Shown: positions 35,109 through 44,123, counted from the first letter of the stretch. The stretch is 64,000 nucleotides of DNA from Alphaproteobacteria bacterium (GCA_028285105.1 JANQQE010000011.1:571856-635855); one strand, 5' to 3'. The notes: generated by a model from the sequence alone, not told the origin. Translations and numbers: made by a program.

Positions 35109-35195
35109 TCAGTAGGTCAAGTCGGTTGGGTGTGTGCGACGGTTCGTCTGAAATCTGACGACTTCGAATCTCGAACATTTCAACGGAGTGGAACC

Positions 35196-38100
35196 ATGCG
35201 TCAAAGATTGCAACAGGGATTCCTTGCGCTAGCAATGGCCGCGGCGAGTAGCGCTGCTTCTGCACAAACCGTTCAGCACCAGGCGATTGCACTTTGCAGA
35301 CTTGCAACGGATTCTGGAACTCCGATTCCGCTGCCTTTCGAATGCCCGCAAGTCTGCGGCGGCATCACAGGCGCGTCGTGCGACGACGGAGAATTCTGCG
35401 AATTTTCGATCGGCACATGCGACATCTCCGATCGCCAGGGACTCTGCGCCGAGATTCCGGTTGCATGCCCCGATGTGTTCGACCCGGTGTGCGGTTGCGA
35501 CGGTGTGACCTATGGCAACGATTGCGAAGCCGACGCCGTTGGAGCGTCGATTGCCCACGTCGGTCCGTGCGGCAAGACCTTCGTCAACTGGGAGAACGCT
35601 CACGTCCATCCGATCGACCTGACGCCCGATGGCAATCGCCTGCTTGCGGTCAACACTGCCGACAACCGTCTCGAAGTCTTTGACGCTTCGACTGCAACCC
35701 CAACCCACATCGGTTCGGTTCCGGTCGGACTCGACCCTGTTTCCGTCCGCGCATTCGGAAACGAAGTCGCCTGGGTGATTAATCATATTTCCGATTCCGT
35801 CAGCATCGTGAATCTCAACACGTTGAATGTGATCGCCACGGTCGACACCGATGACGAGCCAGCCGACGTGGTATTTGTGGGCGAACCACGGCGAGCATTT
35901 GTTTCGTGTTCACAGGCTAACGTTGTACAGGTTTTCGATCTCGGAAACCTGTCCGCGCCGGTGGCCACCATTCCAATCGAAGGCGAAGACCCGCGCGCTT
36001 TGGCATTCAGTGCTGACCGCACCAAAGTTTACGTCGCAATCTTTGAATCGGGGAACGCAACCACCGTACTCGCCGGCAACGAATTTCTAAACCTGCCCCA
36101 GCCGGTGCAGAACACGAATGGCCCCTACGGCGGCGTCAATCCACCCCCCAACAACGGCAATGAATTCGACCCACCGATGAATCTCTGCGACCCGATGCCA
36201 CCCGGATGTTTTGCGAATCCACCCCCCGATTGTGTATGCACCCCACCGCTCGTTTCGTTGATCGTTAGAAAAGACGATGCTGGTGACTGGCTTGACGACA
36301 ACGCGGCTGACTGGACCGATTTCGTCAGCGGACCCAATGCCGATGTGTCGGGTAGACCAGTCGGTTGGGACATGCCCGATCACGATGTCGCGGTAATCGA
36401 CGCCAATACACTTGCGGTCAGCTACATCAGCGGACTGATGAACATCAATATGGCGATGGCGGTGCGACCGACAAGCGGTGAAATCACCGTCATTGGAACT
36501 GAGGCGACAAACGAGATTCGTTTTGAACCCGTCATTAATGGACGATTCGTTCGCGTTCACTTTGCCGCGGCAGATCCATCCGGCATCAACCCAACGAATA
36601 TCGTCGATCTGAACTCGCACTTGACGTATGCGAACACAAGTTCCTTCACGCCAGTCCCCCAACCGCAGCGCGATTTGTCCGTTGGTGACCCTCGGGCAAT
36701 TGTCTGGACTGGCGGAGGAAATCGCGGGTATGTCGCAGCGATGGGATCGAATAACCTGCTCATTATCGACGGCGCAGGCAATCGTGTCCAACCGCTGAGC
36801 GCCGCCGATATTCGCCCCATCGAACTAGACGAAGGCCCGACCGGATTGGCGATCAACCGCACGCGCAGCATGCTGTACGTCCTGAACAAATTTGCAGCCA
36901 GCATTCAGACGATTGATTTGACCACCGAGAATATTGTCAATTCGGTCTCCCTATATGACCCAACGCCAGCCGCCATTCGCATCGGACGCAAGCACCTTTA
37001 TGACACCCACAAGAACTCCGGATTGGGACAAATCTCGTGCGCGTCGTGCCACATCGACGGGCGTACCGATCGTTTGGCGTGGGATCTGGGCGATCCGTCG
37101 GGCGAAATGCGTCCGTTCGATCAAAACTGCGGCAGTATCGAAGGTGCGAACTGTCCGTCTTGGCATCCATTGAAAGGACCGATGGTCACCCAAACGTTTC
37201 AAGACATCATCGGCAAGGAACCGCACCACTGGCGCGGCGACCGGACGGGCATCGAAGAGTTTAACGGCGCTTTCAGGAGTTTGCTCGGCGACGACAACGA
37301 TTTGACGCCGCAGGAAATGCAGCAATTCGAAGACTTTCTTGCCACCATCGTCATCCCGCCGAACCCGAACCGCAACTTGGACAACTCGCTACCGGTTTCC
37401 TTACCGCTTGACGGGCAGTTTTCAACGGGACGCTTCAGCCCACCCGGCACACCGCTGCCACCGGGCAACGCTGTCGCCGGGCTCGACAACTTTCGATTCG
37501 GTCAACTGGACGGTGTCGATTGCGTGACGTGTCATACGCTGCCGACTGGTATCAGCTCCAATCTGGTCGTTGGCACGAACGGGACGATCTTCGAGTTTCC
37601 AACCGGACCCGACGGCGAATTGCACCACGGTATCATCCGCGCCGATGGTTCCAATCAACGCAACTTCAAGGTCGCCCAATTGCGAACGATGCTGGAGAAA
37701 ACGGGCTTCGATCAAACGCAACTCAGCAACAACCGTGGTTTCGGATTTCTGCACGACGGAACAGTCGATTCGCTCACCCGTTTCATTTCATTACCACCCT
37801 TCAGCGTCACCAACGACCAGGAGATCGCCGATCTGGTCGCGTTCATGCTTGCGTTCGGCGGATCGGATTTACCTTTGGGTAGTACGACAGATCCCGCCGA
37901 ATTGCTCGGACCGCTGAGCAACGATACGCACAGCGCCGTGGGCGTTCAGGTAACGTTCAATGCAACCAATCAAAACAGCCCTGCACTCGTCAACCTTCTA
38001 AATCAAATGACCGCATTGGCCGATGCGGGGGCTGTTGGTCTCGTCGCCAAAGGCAAGCAATCGGATATTCAGCGCGGTTACAAGTACGTCGGCAGCCAGA

Positions 38101-38519
38101 TCATGCAGTCCGATCGCGCTGCGGATCAACTCACCGTCACCGCGTTACGCCTTTCTGCGGGCGCAGGCAACGAGGTTACCTTCACCGTCACGCCATCTGG
38201 CAGCGAACATCGCATCGGCGTCGATCGCGATCAGGATGGATTCTTCGACCGCGACGAACTAGACGCCTGCAGCGATCCAGCCAACGCCGCAATCACACCG
38301 CCAAGCGTCGCAGGTACGGCTGACTTCGACAGGGATGGCGATATCGATCTTGGCGACTACGCACCGTTTGCAGCCTGCATCACCGGCCCTTGCGAGTCGG
38401 GAAGTTGCGCCGCACCGCTCTACGAATCTGCATGCTGCGCAATCGCGGATTTGGATTTCGACAATGACGTTGATGTGACTGATTATGGCATTCTACAATC
38501 CGCATTTGGCGGGCCTTAA
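35196..38519 (+). CDS. Secreted Kazal / beta-propeller / c-type cytochrome protein with dockerin-like tail
   Basis: A 1107-residue exported protein. ATG at 35196 has GGAG 7 nt upstream and starts a clear signal peptide (MRQRLQQGFLALAMAAASSA). A Kazal-type module (CPDVFDPVCGCDGVTYGNDC, about residues 90-125) comes next. A YVTN-type beta-propeller is spread over about 130-600 (LLAVNTADNRLEVFD; MLYVLNKFAASIQTIDL). Two haem c sites follow, CASCH (ISCASCHIDGR) and CVTCH (VDCVTCHTLP). The protein ends with dockerin-like ADFDRDGDIDLGDY and FDNDVDVTDYG. The combination suggests an extracellular redox protein, perhaps acting on a surface substrate. No other electron-transfer gene is adjacent. Confidence 0.85.
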   Translation: MRQRLQQGFLALAMAAASSAASAQTVQHQAIALCRLATDSGTPIPLPFECPQVCGGITGASCDDGEFCEFSIGTCDISDRQGLCAEIPVACPDVFDPVCGCDGVTYGNDCEADAVGASIAHVGPCGKTFVNWENAHVHPIDLTPDGNRLLAVNTADNRLEVFDASTATPTHIGSVPVGLDPVSVRAFGNEVAWVINHISDSVSIVNLNTLNVIATVDTDDEPADVVFVGEPRRAFVSCSQANVVQVFDLGNLSAPVATIPIEGEDPRALAFSADRTKVYVAIFESGNATTVLAGNEFLNLPQPVQNTNGPYGGVNPPPNNGNEFDPPMNLCDPMPPGCFANPPPDCVCTPPLVSLIVRKDDAGDWLDDNAADWTDFVSGPNADVSGRPVGWDMPDHDVAVIDANTLAVSYISGLMNINMAMAVRPTSGEITVIGTEATNEIRFEPVINGRFVRVHFAAADPSGINPTNIVDLNSHLTYANTSSFTPVPQPQRDLSVGDPRAIVWTGGGNRGYVAAMGSNNLLIIDGAGNRVQPLSAADIRPIELDEGPTGLAINRTRSMLYVLNKFAASIQTIDLTTENIVNSVSLYDPTPAAIRIGRKHLYDTHKNSGLGQISCASCHIDGRTDRLAWDLGDPSGEMRPFDQNCGSIEGANCPSWHPLKGPMVTQTFQDIIGKEPHHWRGDRTGIEEFNGAFRSLLGDDNDLTPQEMQQFEDFLATIVIPPNPNRNLDNSLPVSLPLDGQFSTGRFSPPGTPLPPGNAVAGLDNFRFGQLDGVDCVTCHTLPTGISSNLVVGTNGTIFEFPTGPDGELHHGIIRADGSNQRNFKVAQLRTMLEKTGFDQTQLSNNRGFGFLHDGTVDSLTRFISLPPFSVTNDQEIADLVAFMLAFGGSDLPLGSTTDPAELLGPLSNDTHSAVGVQVTFNATNQNSPALVNLLNQMTALADAGAVGLVAKGKQSDIQRGYKYVGSQIMQSDRAADQLTVTALRLSAGAGNEVTFTVTPSGSEHRIGVDRDQDGFFDRDELDACSDPANAAITPPSVAGTADFDRDGDIDLGDYAPFAACITGPCESGSCAAPLYESACCAIADLDFDNDVDVTDYGILQSAFGGP

Positions 38520-38568
38520 CGAATCGAGTCTTCGTATTCGAACGTTCCGATCGGGTGTGTGTGTGGTG

Positions 38569-38602
38569 GCGGGCGTCGCAGGAGGAGTCTTGCGACGCCC
38601 GC
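38569..38602. terminator. Strong bidirectional terminator-like hairpin
   Basis: A perfect 12-bp stem, GCGGGCGTCGCA (38569-38580) and TGCGACGCCCGC (38591-38602), with a 10-nt loop sits between the convergent genes ending at 38519 (+) and 38633 (-). It lacks long T-runs but is well placed to end both transcripts. Confidence 0.6.
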
Positions 38603-38632
38603 GCTTTACGCGCCTTCGGATGACTTAGCTAT

Positions 38633-39244
38633 TCAGCTTCCATCATTGACAAATCCGATGCGCGATGGTGGCCAAACGATGAGCCATGCCCGTCCCTGCA
38701 GCGATTCGCGTTTGATCGGACCCTCGAACCGACTGTCCCAGGAATCGTTTGATTCGTCACCGAGAAAGAAATACCGATCGCCACACTTCTGCGTGAGTCC
38801 TCTCACCAGATTCCCCTGCTCTTTGTATTCGAGAAAATTCAGGGATTCCGGCAAGTCCAGTTGCTCCCCGCTGATTACCGGCCTGCCCGCATCCAGGCGG
38901 ACCGACTCGCAGGGCAGCCCGACGATGCGTTTCGCCACGAGCATGCGATCGTGCGTTTCGTATTGGACAACCTCCCACCGCCGCGGTTCGCGGAACCAAT
39001 ACGACACGCGTTCGCAGAGAACCCAGTCGCTGCCGGGATCGCCATCACCGACAAGCGTCGGGGACATCGATCCGGAGATGATTTCGGTCAAATCGAAACC
39101 GGCATGGTAGACAATGCTCAGCAACCCGATGCATGCCAGCACATCGCGCAGGTAACAAACGACGCGACGCCTGAATCTCCGCAAACGTGCTCGCTTGGGC
39201 GGCGATGCCTGTCCGCTAATATTCTGATGGCTGCGTTGATCCAT
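38633..39244 (-). CDS. Signal peptidase I (S26 family)
   Basis: A 203-residue membrane protease. One transmembrane helix covers about 32-50. The catalytic Ser59 is in SGSMSPTL and the catalytic Lys105 in MLVAKRIVGLP. Box D/E, GDRYFFLGDESNDSWDSRFEGPI, contains the conserved GDNxxxSxDSR pattern with GDE replacing GDN. It is full length but short for a signal peptidase, with one TM. ATG at 39242-39244 overlaps the 98-residue gene upstream by 29 nt. It follows the radical SAM and small membrane genes in a tight operon, suggesting a dedicated rather than general role. Confidence 0.9.
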   Translation of the reverse strand: MDQRSHQNISGQASPPKRARLRRFRRRVVCYLRDVLACIGLLSIVYHAGFDLTEIISGSMSPTLVGDGDPGSDWVLCERVSYWFREPRRWEVVQYETHDRMLVAKRIVGLPCESVRLDAGRPVISGEQLDLPESLNFLEYKEQGNLVRGLTQKCGDRYFFLGDESNDSWDSRFEGPIKRESLQGRAWLIVWPPSRIGFVNDGS

Positions 39245-39512
39245 CGGCACGTTCGCCAGTTTCCTTTGTAGAATTCGCCGGTTGCGTTGGCGTCGAATTG
39301 CGAAGTTGCCACGCAGCTTTGCAGGCCTTTGTCGCACCGGACGTACGCGACGTTTTGACCATCGCCAGAAACGCCAATCCACCGCCCAACGCCACGCCAG
39401 CCGCCCACGACATGCTTTGCAGCAAGGGCATCATCTTCATCGGCTGAGGCTCGCTCGGATCGTTCGCTCCGGGTGGATCGGATGGCTTGTTAAGGGATTC
39501 CGGTTCATTCAT
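39216..39512 (-). CDS. Small membrane protein in the radical SAM/signal peptidase operon
   Basis: A 98-residue protein. The N-terminal ~30 residues are Pro/Ser-rich and acidic. One transmembrane helix (about 34-52, SWAAGVALGGGLAFLAMVK) follows, then a polar Thr/Ser/Glu-rich tail with a single Cys. I do not recognise the family. It overlaps the radical SAM gene by 4 nt at its start and the signal peptidase gene by 29 nt at its end, so it is translationally embedded in the operon. It could be a scaffold or a substrate of either neighbour, but nothing in the sequence decides this. Confidence 0.6.
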   Translation of the reverse strand: MNEPESLNKPSDPPGANDPSEPQPMKMMPLLQSMSWAAGVALGGGLAFLAMVKTSRTSGATKACKAAWQLRNSTPTQPANSTKETGERADGSTQPSEY

Positions 39513-40600
39513 GTCAATGCTCCTTGACGTTTCAGTTGTATCGAGAGTTGGACGGGTTCATTCATCGCCTTCGCTGTCGCCGTCATGCAGGATTGATTGA
39601 AGGTGCAAAGCAAACCGTCCGGCGTCGCAACGTTACCGGTGCGCACGTAATTGCTGCATCGGCACACGGTGTCGCATCCATCGGACATCGCACAAGCATC
39701 GCACGCTTTGTGGGTGCGTCCAAGCGGTTCCGTGCCATCCAGAAAATCGAAACCTTCCATCGCATTTCCCGGCAAAGCCATCGGGTTGTCGGGGCGGTCT
39801 TCACCGATGAGACGTTCGCACGGGTAAAGTCTTCCGGAAGGCGCTACAGCCACTTCGCCCTTTCCGAACCCGCAGCGTGACGATTGCTCCGACCGCGCAC
39901 CAACCAACTTGCCGGCTTTTGCGTCGAACCACGAAATGCACAATTCAGGGATTGCCCGTCGCCAAATCCGGGCACACTTATCGATGGCCCGCTCCAGCCG
40001 GCATACATCCTCCGCTTTCCACTGCGTCCACAGATCGAGCGACGGCTGAATCTTGGTCACGCCGAGCGATTGGAGGAACGCGATCGACTCCGGCAATTGG
40101 TCAACGGTATTCGGCCGCACCACCGCAATCACCCAGAAATCCTTTTGCATCGCCACCAATCGTCTGATCGTCGCATGAACCGTGTATGCGGTCTTACGGC
40201 CCGAAGCCGTCACGCGATGTCGATCGTGGACGTTCGCCGTACCGTCGCAGCTGATTGACAGTTCGAGGTCTGGCGACGTCATCACGTCCCACGCATTTGC
40301 ATCGACAATCGTTCCGTTTGTCGTTACGGCAAGGCTTAGACGTTGGTCTCGCGTTCGGGACAGATGGCAGGCGAAGGGAATCAACCGTTTGATAGTCGCC
40401 GCGCAAAGGAGCGGTTCGCCACCGAAAAAACCGATGCTCAGCGTTCCTCCTGGTGCGGTCGATGCGACGGCCCGGACGATGGCTTTGCGGGCGACCGCCA
40501 GCGGCATTTCTCGCTCGACTTTCGCGCCGGTGTAGCAGTACGTACACCGCAGGTTGCAGGCGTGCGTCATCATCAATGTCAGCCCAGAGTTTTGGTACAT
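39509..40600 (-). CDS. Radical SAM/SPASM protein
   Basis: A 363-residue iron-sulfur enzyme. The SAM-binding [4Fe-4S] cluster Cys15, Cys19 and Cys22 are in ACNLRCTYCY. GGEP (GFFGGEPL) and a SAM-binding beta strand (LSISCDG) follow. The C-terminal SPASM domain (about 240-340) has CGFGKGEVAVAPSGRLYPCE and then CDACAMSDGCDTVCRC with a final Cys, enough ligands for two auxiliary clusters. The family includes anaerobic sulfatase maturases (anSME) and peptide maturases. No sulfatase gene is nearby. GAGGG lies 8 nt before the ATG. It heads a three-gene operon with the small membrane protein and signal peptidase. Confidence 0.9.
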   Translation of the reverse strand: MYQNSGLTLMMTHACNLRCTYCYTGAKVEREMPLAVARKAIVRAVASTAPGGTLSIGFFGGEPLLCAATIKRLIPFACHLSRTRDQRLSLAVTTNGTIVDANAWDVMTSPDLELSISCDGTANVHDRHRVTASGRKTAYTVHATIRRLVAMQKDFWVIAVVRPNTVDQLPESIAFLQSLGVTKIQPSLDLWTQWKAEDVCRLERAIDKCARIWRRAIPELCISWFDAKAGKLVGARSEQSSRCGFGKGEVAVAPSGRLYPCERLIGEDRPDNPMALPGNAMEGFDFLDGTEPLGRTHKACDACAMSDGCDTVCRCSNYVRTGNVATPDGLLCTFNQSCMTATAKAMNEPVQLSIQLKRQGALT

Positions 40601-41015
40601 TTCGTTTGCCCTCGCATCCGATCACCCGATGCGCGCATCGTCTCTGTTCGATTGGACGCGACCGTACGTGCGAATCGCTTCTGGATGCGATTGACGGCGC
40701 GCACCATCTCCGTTGAGACGATCAGCCTCGAGTGAATTCAATTTGGCTGCGCAAACGTTTACGGAAGCGACGCCAGATGTGGAATGGAAAGCCCGTCGTA
40801 TACCTCAGCGGATTCGTCTAGATACTCAGAACCGCTCAGGCCGCTGCTTGATATGAATGGAATGATGACTACTCAAAATCAACGGGCAACGATGCCACGA
40901 ATGGCGAAGTGGATGCCGCAAACACCAGCGCCCAAACTCACTATTCGCGTGGGACGATGCAAAGTCAAGGAAAATTGGAAGAACATTTGCGATGCCTCCG
41001 ACTGCATCGAACGCA
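40601..41015. other. Non-coding stretch upstream of the radical SAM operon
   Basis: About 415 nt without a firm gene. A 42-codon minus-strand frame (40579-40707) with a start close to a GGAG runs into the radical SAM start and encodes a very basic peptide. I regard it as speculative. The region should contain the promoter of the operon. Confidence 0.4.
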
Positions 41016-41504
41016 CTACTTCAAGTGTGTGCCGCATTCGGAGCAAATGCCGGTGACATTACCGCTTAAGTCATATCCACACTCGTAACAGATTTGAATG
41101 TGCAGTTCGCCAATCATCTCACGAATTCGGTTGCGTACCGTTTCCCGATTCGCAAGCAGGACGAGCGTCTTCGCAATCGCGCACACGCAAATGAATACGT
41201 AAACGAAATGCTCCATTTCTGACCGCCGTCCATATCCGAAGTCCTGAAGCGTGACGAATACAATCATCGAAGGGACAAACATCGCAATTCCCATCAAAGC
41301 CCCGCGAACGCAAGTGAATCCAAATAACCGCTGGGCCTCAACATGCAATCGCGATTGCGCGGGGTGTCCATTGAGAAATCCAATTTCGGGAATGAGCCAT
41401 CTCATTAACATGTTCAACCCCTGAATTGCATACAAGACATGAAAAACCGAGCCGATTTGACCCGAGAAAAAGCCCAAGCGAATGATTCGCTCACGCATTA
41501 CCAA
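41016..41504 (-). CDS. Integral membrane protein with C-terminal zinc ribbon
   Basis: A 162-residue protein. Three probable transmembrane helices lie at about residues 10-35, 62-85 and 95-118. The C-terminus has CYECGYDLSG...ICSECG, the four-Cys ribbon that often ends planctomycete membrane proteins (usually CGYDLRG...CPECG). Its role is unknown. ATG at 41498 (M3) is an alternative start. The gene stands alone in a gene-poor region. The ribbon is a useful lineage marker. Confidence 0.7.
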   Translation of the reverse strand: MVMRERIIRLGFFSGQIGSVFHVLYAIQGLNMLMRWLIPEIGFLNGHPAQSRLHVEAQRLFGFTCVRGALMGIAMFVPSMIVFVTLQDFGYGRRSEMEHFVYVFICVCAIAKTLVLLANRETVRNRIREMIGELHIQICYECGYDLSGNVTGICSECGTHLK

Positions 41505-41882
41505 AGTCCAGATAATTGTGCGCTCGATTCAAGATTCGAAATGTACCATCCAAACCGATTCATCAAACATGTGTCTAGTGAGGCACAAATATGCATTGCG
41601 GGCTTTTGCGGTCACATGATTTTTACCCGCGGGCAAGAGGTCAATCGCCTTTACCAGCCCCAAAATCGGCGTTCAAATCGTCTGACCACAAATCCTTACA
41701 GGATTTGATGACGGGATGACAACTGTTCGCCGTCTATGGTGTAAGAACATATGAGTGAATGGCGATAATGCGGACCCGGATGAATCGTGTCAGTGATCCC
41801 GCGACAAACAAGCAGAACAAGAGAATCGCCAATCGGGAAGAATATTTCGCAAGCAATGTCGAATACGCACAAGGAAACGGCA
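41505..41882. other. Non-coding stretch
   Basis: About 380 nt of relatively AT-rich sequence. I see no gene in it. It would contain the promoter of the minus-strand membrane protein gene and that of the following small plus-strand gene. Confidence 0.4.
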
Positions 41883-42050
41883 ATGGTTGAGAAAGCAATG
41901 AGCGATGATTTGAGCGATATTCAGAATCACATACGCGGGTTGAAACGAAGACTCGACGATGCCTGGTGGAACGAAGAATCGCTCGAAACGATTCAACAAA
42001 TTGAACAGGAAATAGCCGAACGCTCAAGACTTCTGATGCAATCGGAATAG
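41883..42050 (+). CDS. Possible small coiled-coil protein
   Basis: A 55-residue frame starting at an ATG with AAGGAA 7 nt upstream. The sequence is almost wholly helical and charged (DLSDIQNHIRGLKRRLDDAW, then LETIQQIEQEIAERSRLLM), giving a short coiled coil. No family is recognised. The good ribosome binding site and heptad-like hydrophobic pattern favour a real gene, but the size and isolation leave doubt. Earlier in-frame ATGs (41787, 41856) lack such a site. Confidence 0.4.
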   Translation: MVEKAMSDDLSDIQNHIRGLKRRLDDAWWNEESLETIQQIEQEIAERSRLLMQSE

Positions 42051-42771
42051 TGCGATGACCCGAAATACTTAAGAGCGGAATGACAAAACAGCAAGAATTG
42101 TCAGACGCAACAACTGCGGCTGATTTCATGGATCTCCAAGACCCTCCTCAACACACACTTGAGGACCACCATGCCGGTTGACGCACCGGCGCACACACCC
42201 AAGCCCAGGTGGCACGTCAACACCGACGTGTGACCTGGGCTTACTTTATGAACCACAACATCGTTCGAATCTCGCACGTGGTGGCTTCCAAGTCCGATTA
42301 CAACATGTCTCCGTCGAAGATGCTGCGTGCAGGTTGATGCCCACGAATTCGAATGAGTTGTTTCTCGTCTACCTCAATGAATCCTGTGCTGCAAAATCAC
42401 TGCAAATACCAAGCTTTGGCCATGGCATCACGCATTGGAATCAACTGAATCGTCCATCCAACGGAAGCACCTAGGCAGAATCGTCCCAGTAGCAACGCAA
42501 CAACCTCGGTATCAAGGTCTCATTCACTGACGTTGGCACTGTCGCAGCATGCGAATTTTTTCACAAGACTTGGATTAGGCGATGTTGGCGCACAAGATCA
42601 ACGAGTTAAGACGACATTCTTGCCTTTGAACAAACTATTTTTTTCTCCCGTTCCTGTAAAATCGATGTTACGCTCTCAACAGGCGAAGGAGTCGGAAGCA
42701 CAAATTGGGTCTCATGAGGCAATCATATCCGGCGGTAGCACATTCTGTGACTCTACAGGGAGATCATTCTG
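42051..42771. other. Gene-poor stretch with structured RNA candidate
   Basis: About 720 nt with no protein gene that I can support. It holds the three-hairpin element at 42146-42242. A good AGGGAGAT ribosome binding site for the CBS gene lies at the right end. Confidence 0.5.
42146..42242 (+). ncRNA. Candidate structured RNA with three hairpins
   Basis: Three perfect or near-perfect stems occur in 97 nt. Stem 1 is CCTCAA/TTGAGG (42146-42151 with 42159-42164). Stem 2 is GCCGGT/ACCGGC (42173-42178 with 42185-42190). Stem 3 is AAGCCCAGGT/ACCTGGGCTT plus inner CACGTC/GACGTG (42201-42242). Stem 3 has a 2-nt internal mismatch and a 6-nt loop. The last stem is followed by TTACTTTATG, a weak terminator tail, which favours the plus strand. 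No coding frame explains it. It could be a small RNA, a riboswitch-like leader or a mobile repeat. I do not recognise a known RNA family. Confidence 0.4.
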
Positions 42772-43218
42772 ATGCTCACAGTTGGCGATTTTCTAAAGCG
42801 TAAGGGAAATACGGTTCATTCGATCGACCCAGACTCATCCGTGCTGGATGGTGCCCGAATCATGAACGAGTTTCATATTGGCGGATTGACTGTTGTGGAG
42901 AACGACAAGATTGTTGGAATGTTTACGGAACGTGATGTACTCAATCGCGTGGTCGCCAAGCAACTCGACCCTGCCGCCACAAAGATTCGCGACGTCATGA
43001 CAACCCCGGTTGTTACATGCAACGAAGACTGCGATGTCAATGTTTGTGCAGCCGACATGTCCAGCAAGAAAATCCGACATTTACCGGTGATTTCAAGCGA
43101 GACGGGCAATCAGAAACTCGTCGGCATGATTTCAACTGGCGACCTGATGGCACTGAACGTATCGCAAAAACAGGCCCAGATCGACCATCTGCATGATTAC
43201 CTTCACGGCAGATCATGA
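42772..43218 (+). CDS. Two-CBS-domain protein
   Basis: A 148-residue protein made of two cystathionine-beta-synthase domains (about residues 1-60 and 70-140). Domain 1 has GGLTVVENDKIVGMFTERD, and domain 2 has IRHLPVISSETG...KLVGMISTGDLM. Such Bateman modules bind adenine nucleotides and regulate partners. No partner domain is fused, so it probably acts as a small energy-sensing regulator. AGGGAG precedes the ATG. Confidence 0.9.
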   Translation: MLTVGDFLKRKGNTVHSIDPDSSVLDGARIMNEFHIGGLTVVENDKIVGMFTERDVLNRVVAKQLDPAATKIRDVMTTPVVTCNEDCDVNVCAADMSSKKIRHLPVISSETGNQKLVGMISTGDLMALNVSQKQAQIDHLHDYLHGRS

Positions 43219-44123
43219 CGATCAGCCAGACGCCTGCCTACAACTGCTGAATATCGAATGCACTAGGATCAGGCCACTCAAGCAATCAGAATTCACCGGC
43301 GGACACTTCACATAACCTGCTTTCACAGATGCATTTGCGCTCGCAACTGAGGACGATACCCTATGGCTACCCAATCCATATCATTGTATCGTGACTTCGA
43401 GAATTCACAGCTTTGAATATCACTGCTTTCGATATCACAACCTGGATTCCTCAGTTTCGGATTTTGCAGTTGTAGATTTTTGAGAATTGGAACAAGTCGT
43501 AGATTTGACCGCAAACAGATTTAATCGCTAGAAAATTGAAAGCCAGAGAATCAATTTGCCAAACAAGATCGACATCCACGTCTTGCCTGTCAATCGGAGG
43601 AAACATTTGCCCCATGTCGCCCGGTTTGATTGGCTCTGACATATGATTTTGACACAGCACGATCAATTCATGACCCGCCGACTTTCGCAACCAAGATAGC
43701 TAAAAAAGTCCTGAGTTGGTCTCACATTATGAAGCAACGCCAAGCCAGCACGTAGGTTGGCTGGGCTGAAGTGTTCCACGTAGACGCATGGATGCCGACA
43801 CGCTGGATGGAAGGCAGCAATTTTCGGTATCGAGTGCGCCCGTGCAACAAAGAACCGTTCACAAAGGAAGCCCTCGCTCTTGGCAAATGCCGAACATCAT
43901 TGCCTCTCCCTTCAGTCCCGCCCCTGCGATGCTAATTCTGCGACCAACCCCGCTGCCATAACGAGCAATCACTCCAAACAACAGGCAACAAAAAAAGACG
44001 CTTGGGGGTAAACCCAAGCGCCGTGGAATTGCGAGATAATCGTGAAGGCCCAAGTTGCCGAACCCTCAAAGCTGTGACCGATCAGTCATCGATCGCCTGT
44101 GGTCGCCTGTGTGCGAACGTGAA
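43219..44123. other. Gene-poor AT-rich stretch
   Basis: About 900 nt. A 79-codon minus-strand frame at 43451-43690, starting with TTG, has a protein-like composition (GHELIVLCQNH, KPGDMGQMFPPIDRQDVDVD) and an AT-rich codon use unlike the flanking genes. It may be a remnant of a transferred gene, but it lacks a clear start signal. A GTAGGTTGG motif near 43755 resembles a degenerate repeat head. The terminator of the PEP-CTERM gene (43990-44020) lies at the right. Confidence 0.4.
43990..44020 (-). terminator. Intrinsic terminator after the first PEP-CTERM gene
   Basis: On the minus strand CGCTTGGG (44013-44020) pairs with CCCAAGCG (43999-44006), then a run of seven T residues after TC. It is 104 nt downstream of the PEP-CTERM stop. 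Confidence 0.8.

Noticed and set aside
43745..43800. GTAGGTTGG... near 43755 as a third REPIN
   Set aside because: The palindrome is degenerate and the inverted mate is not clear.
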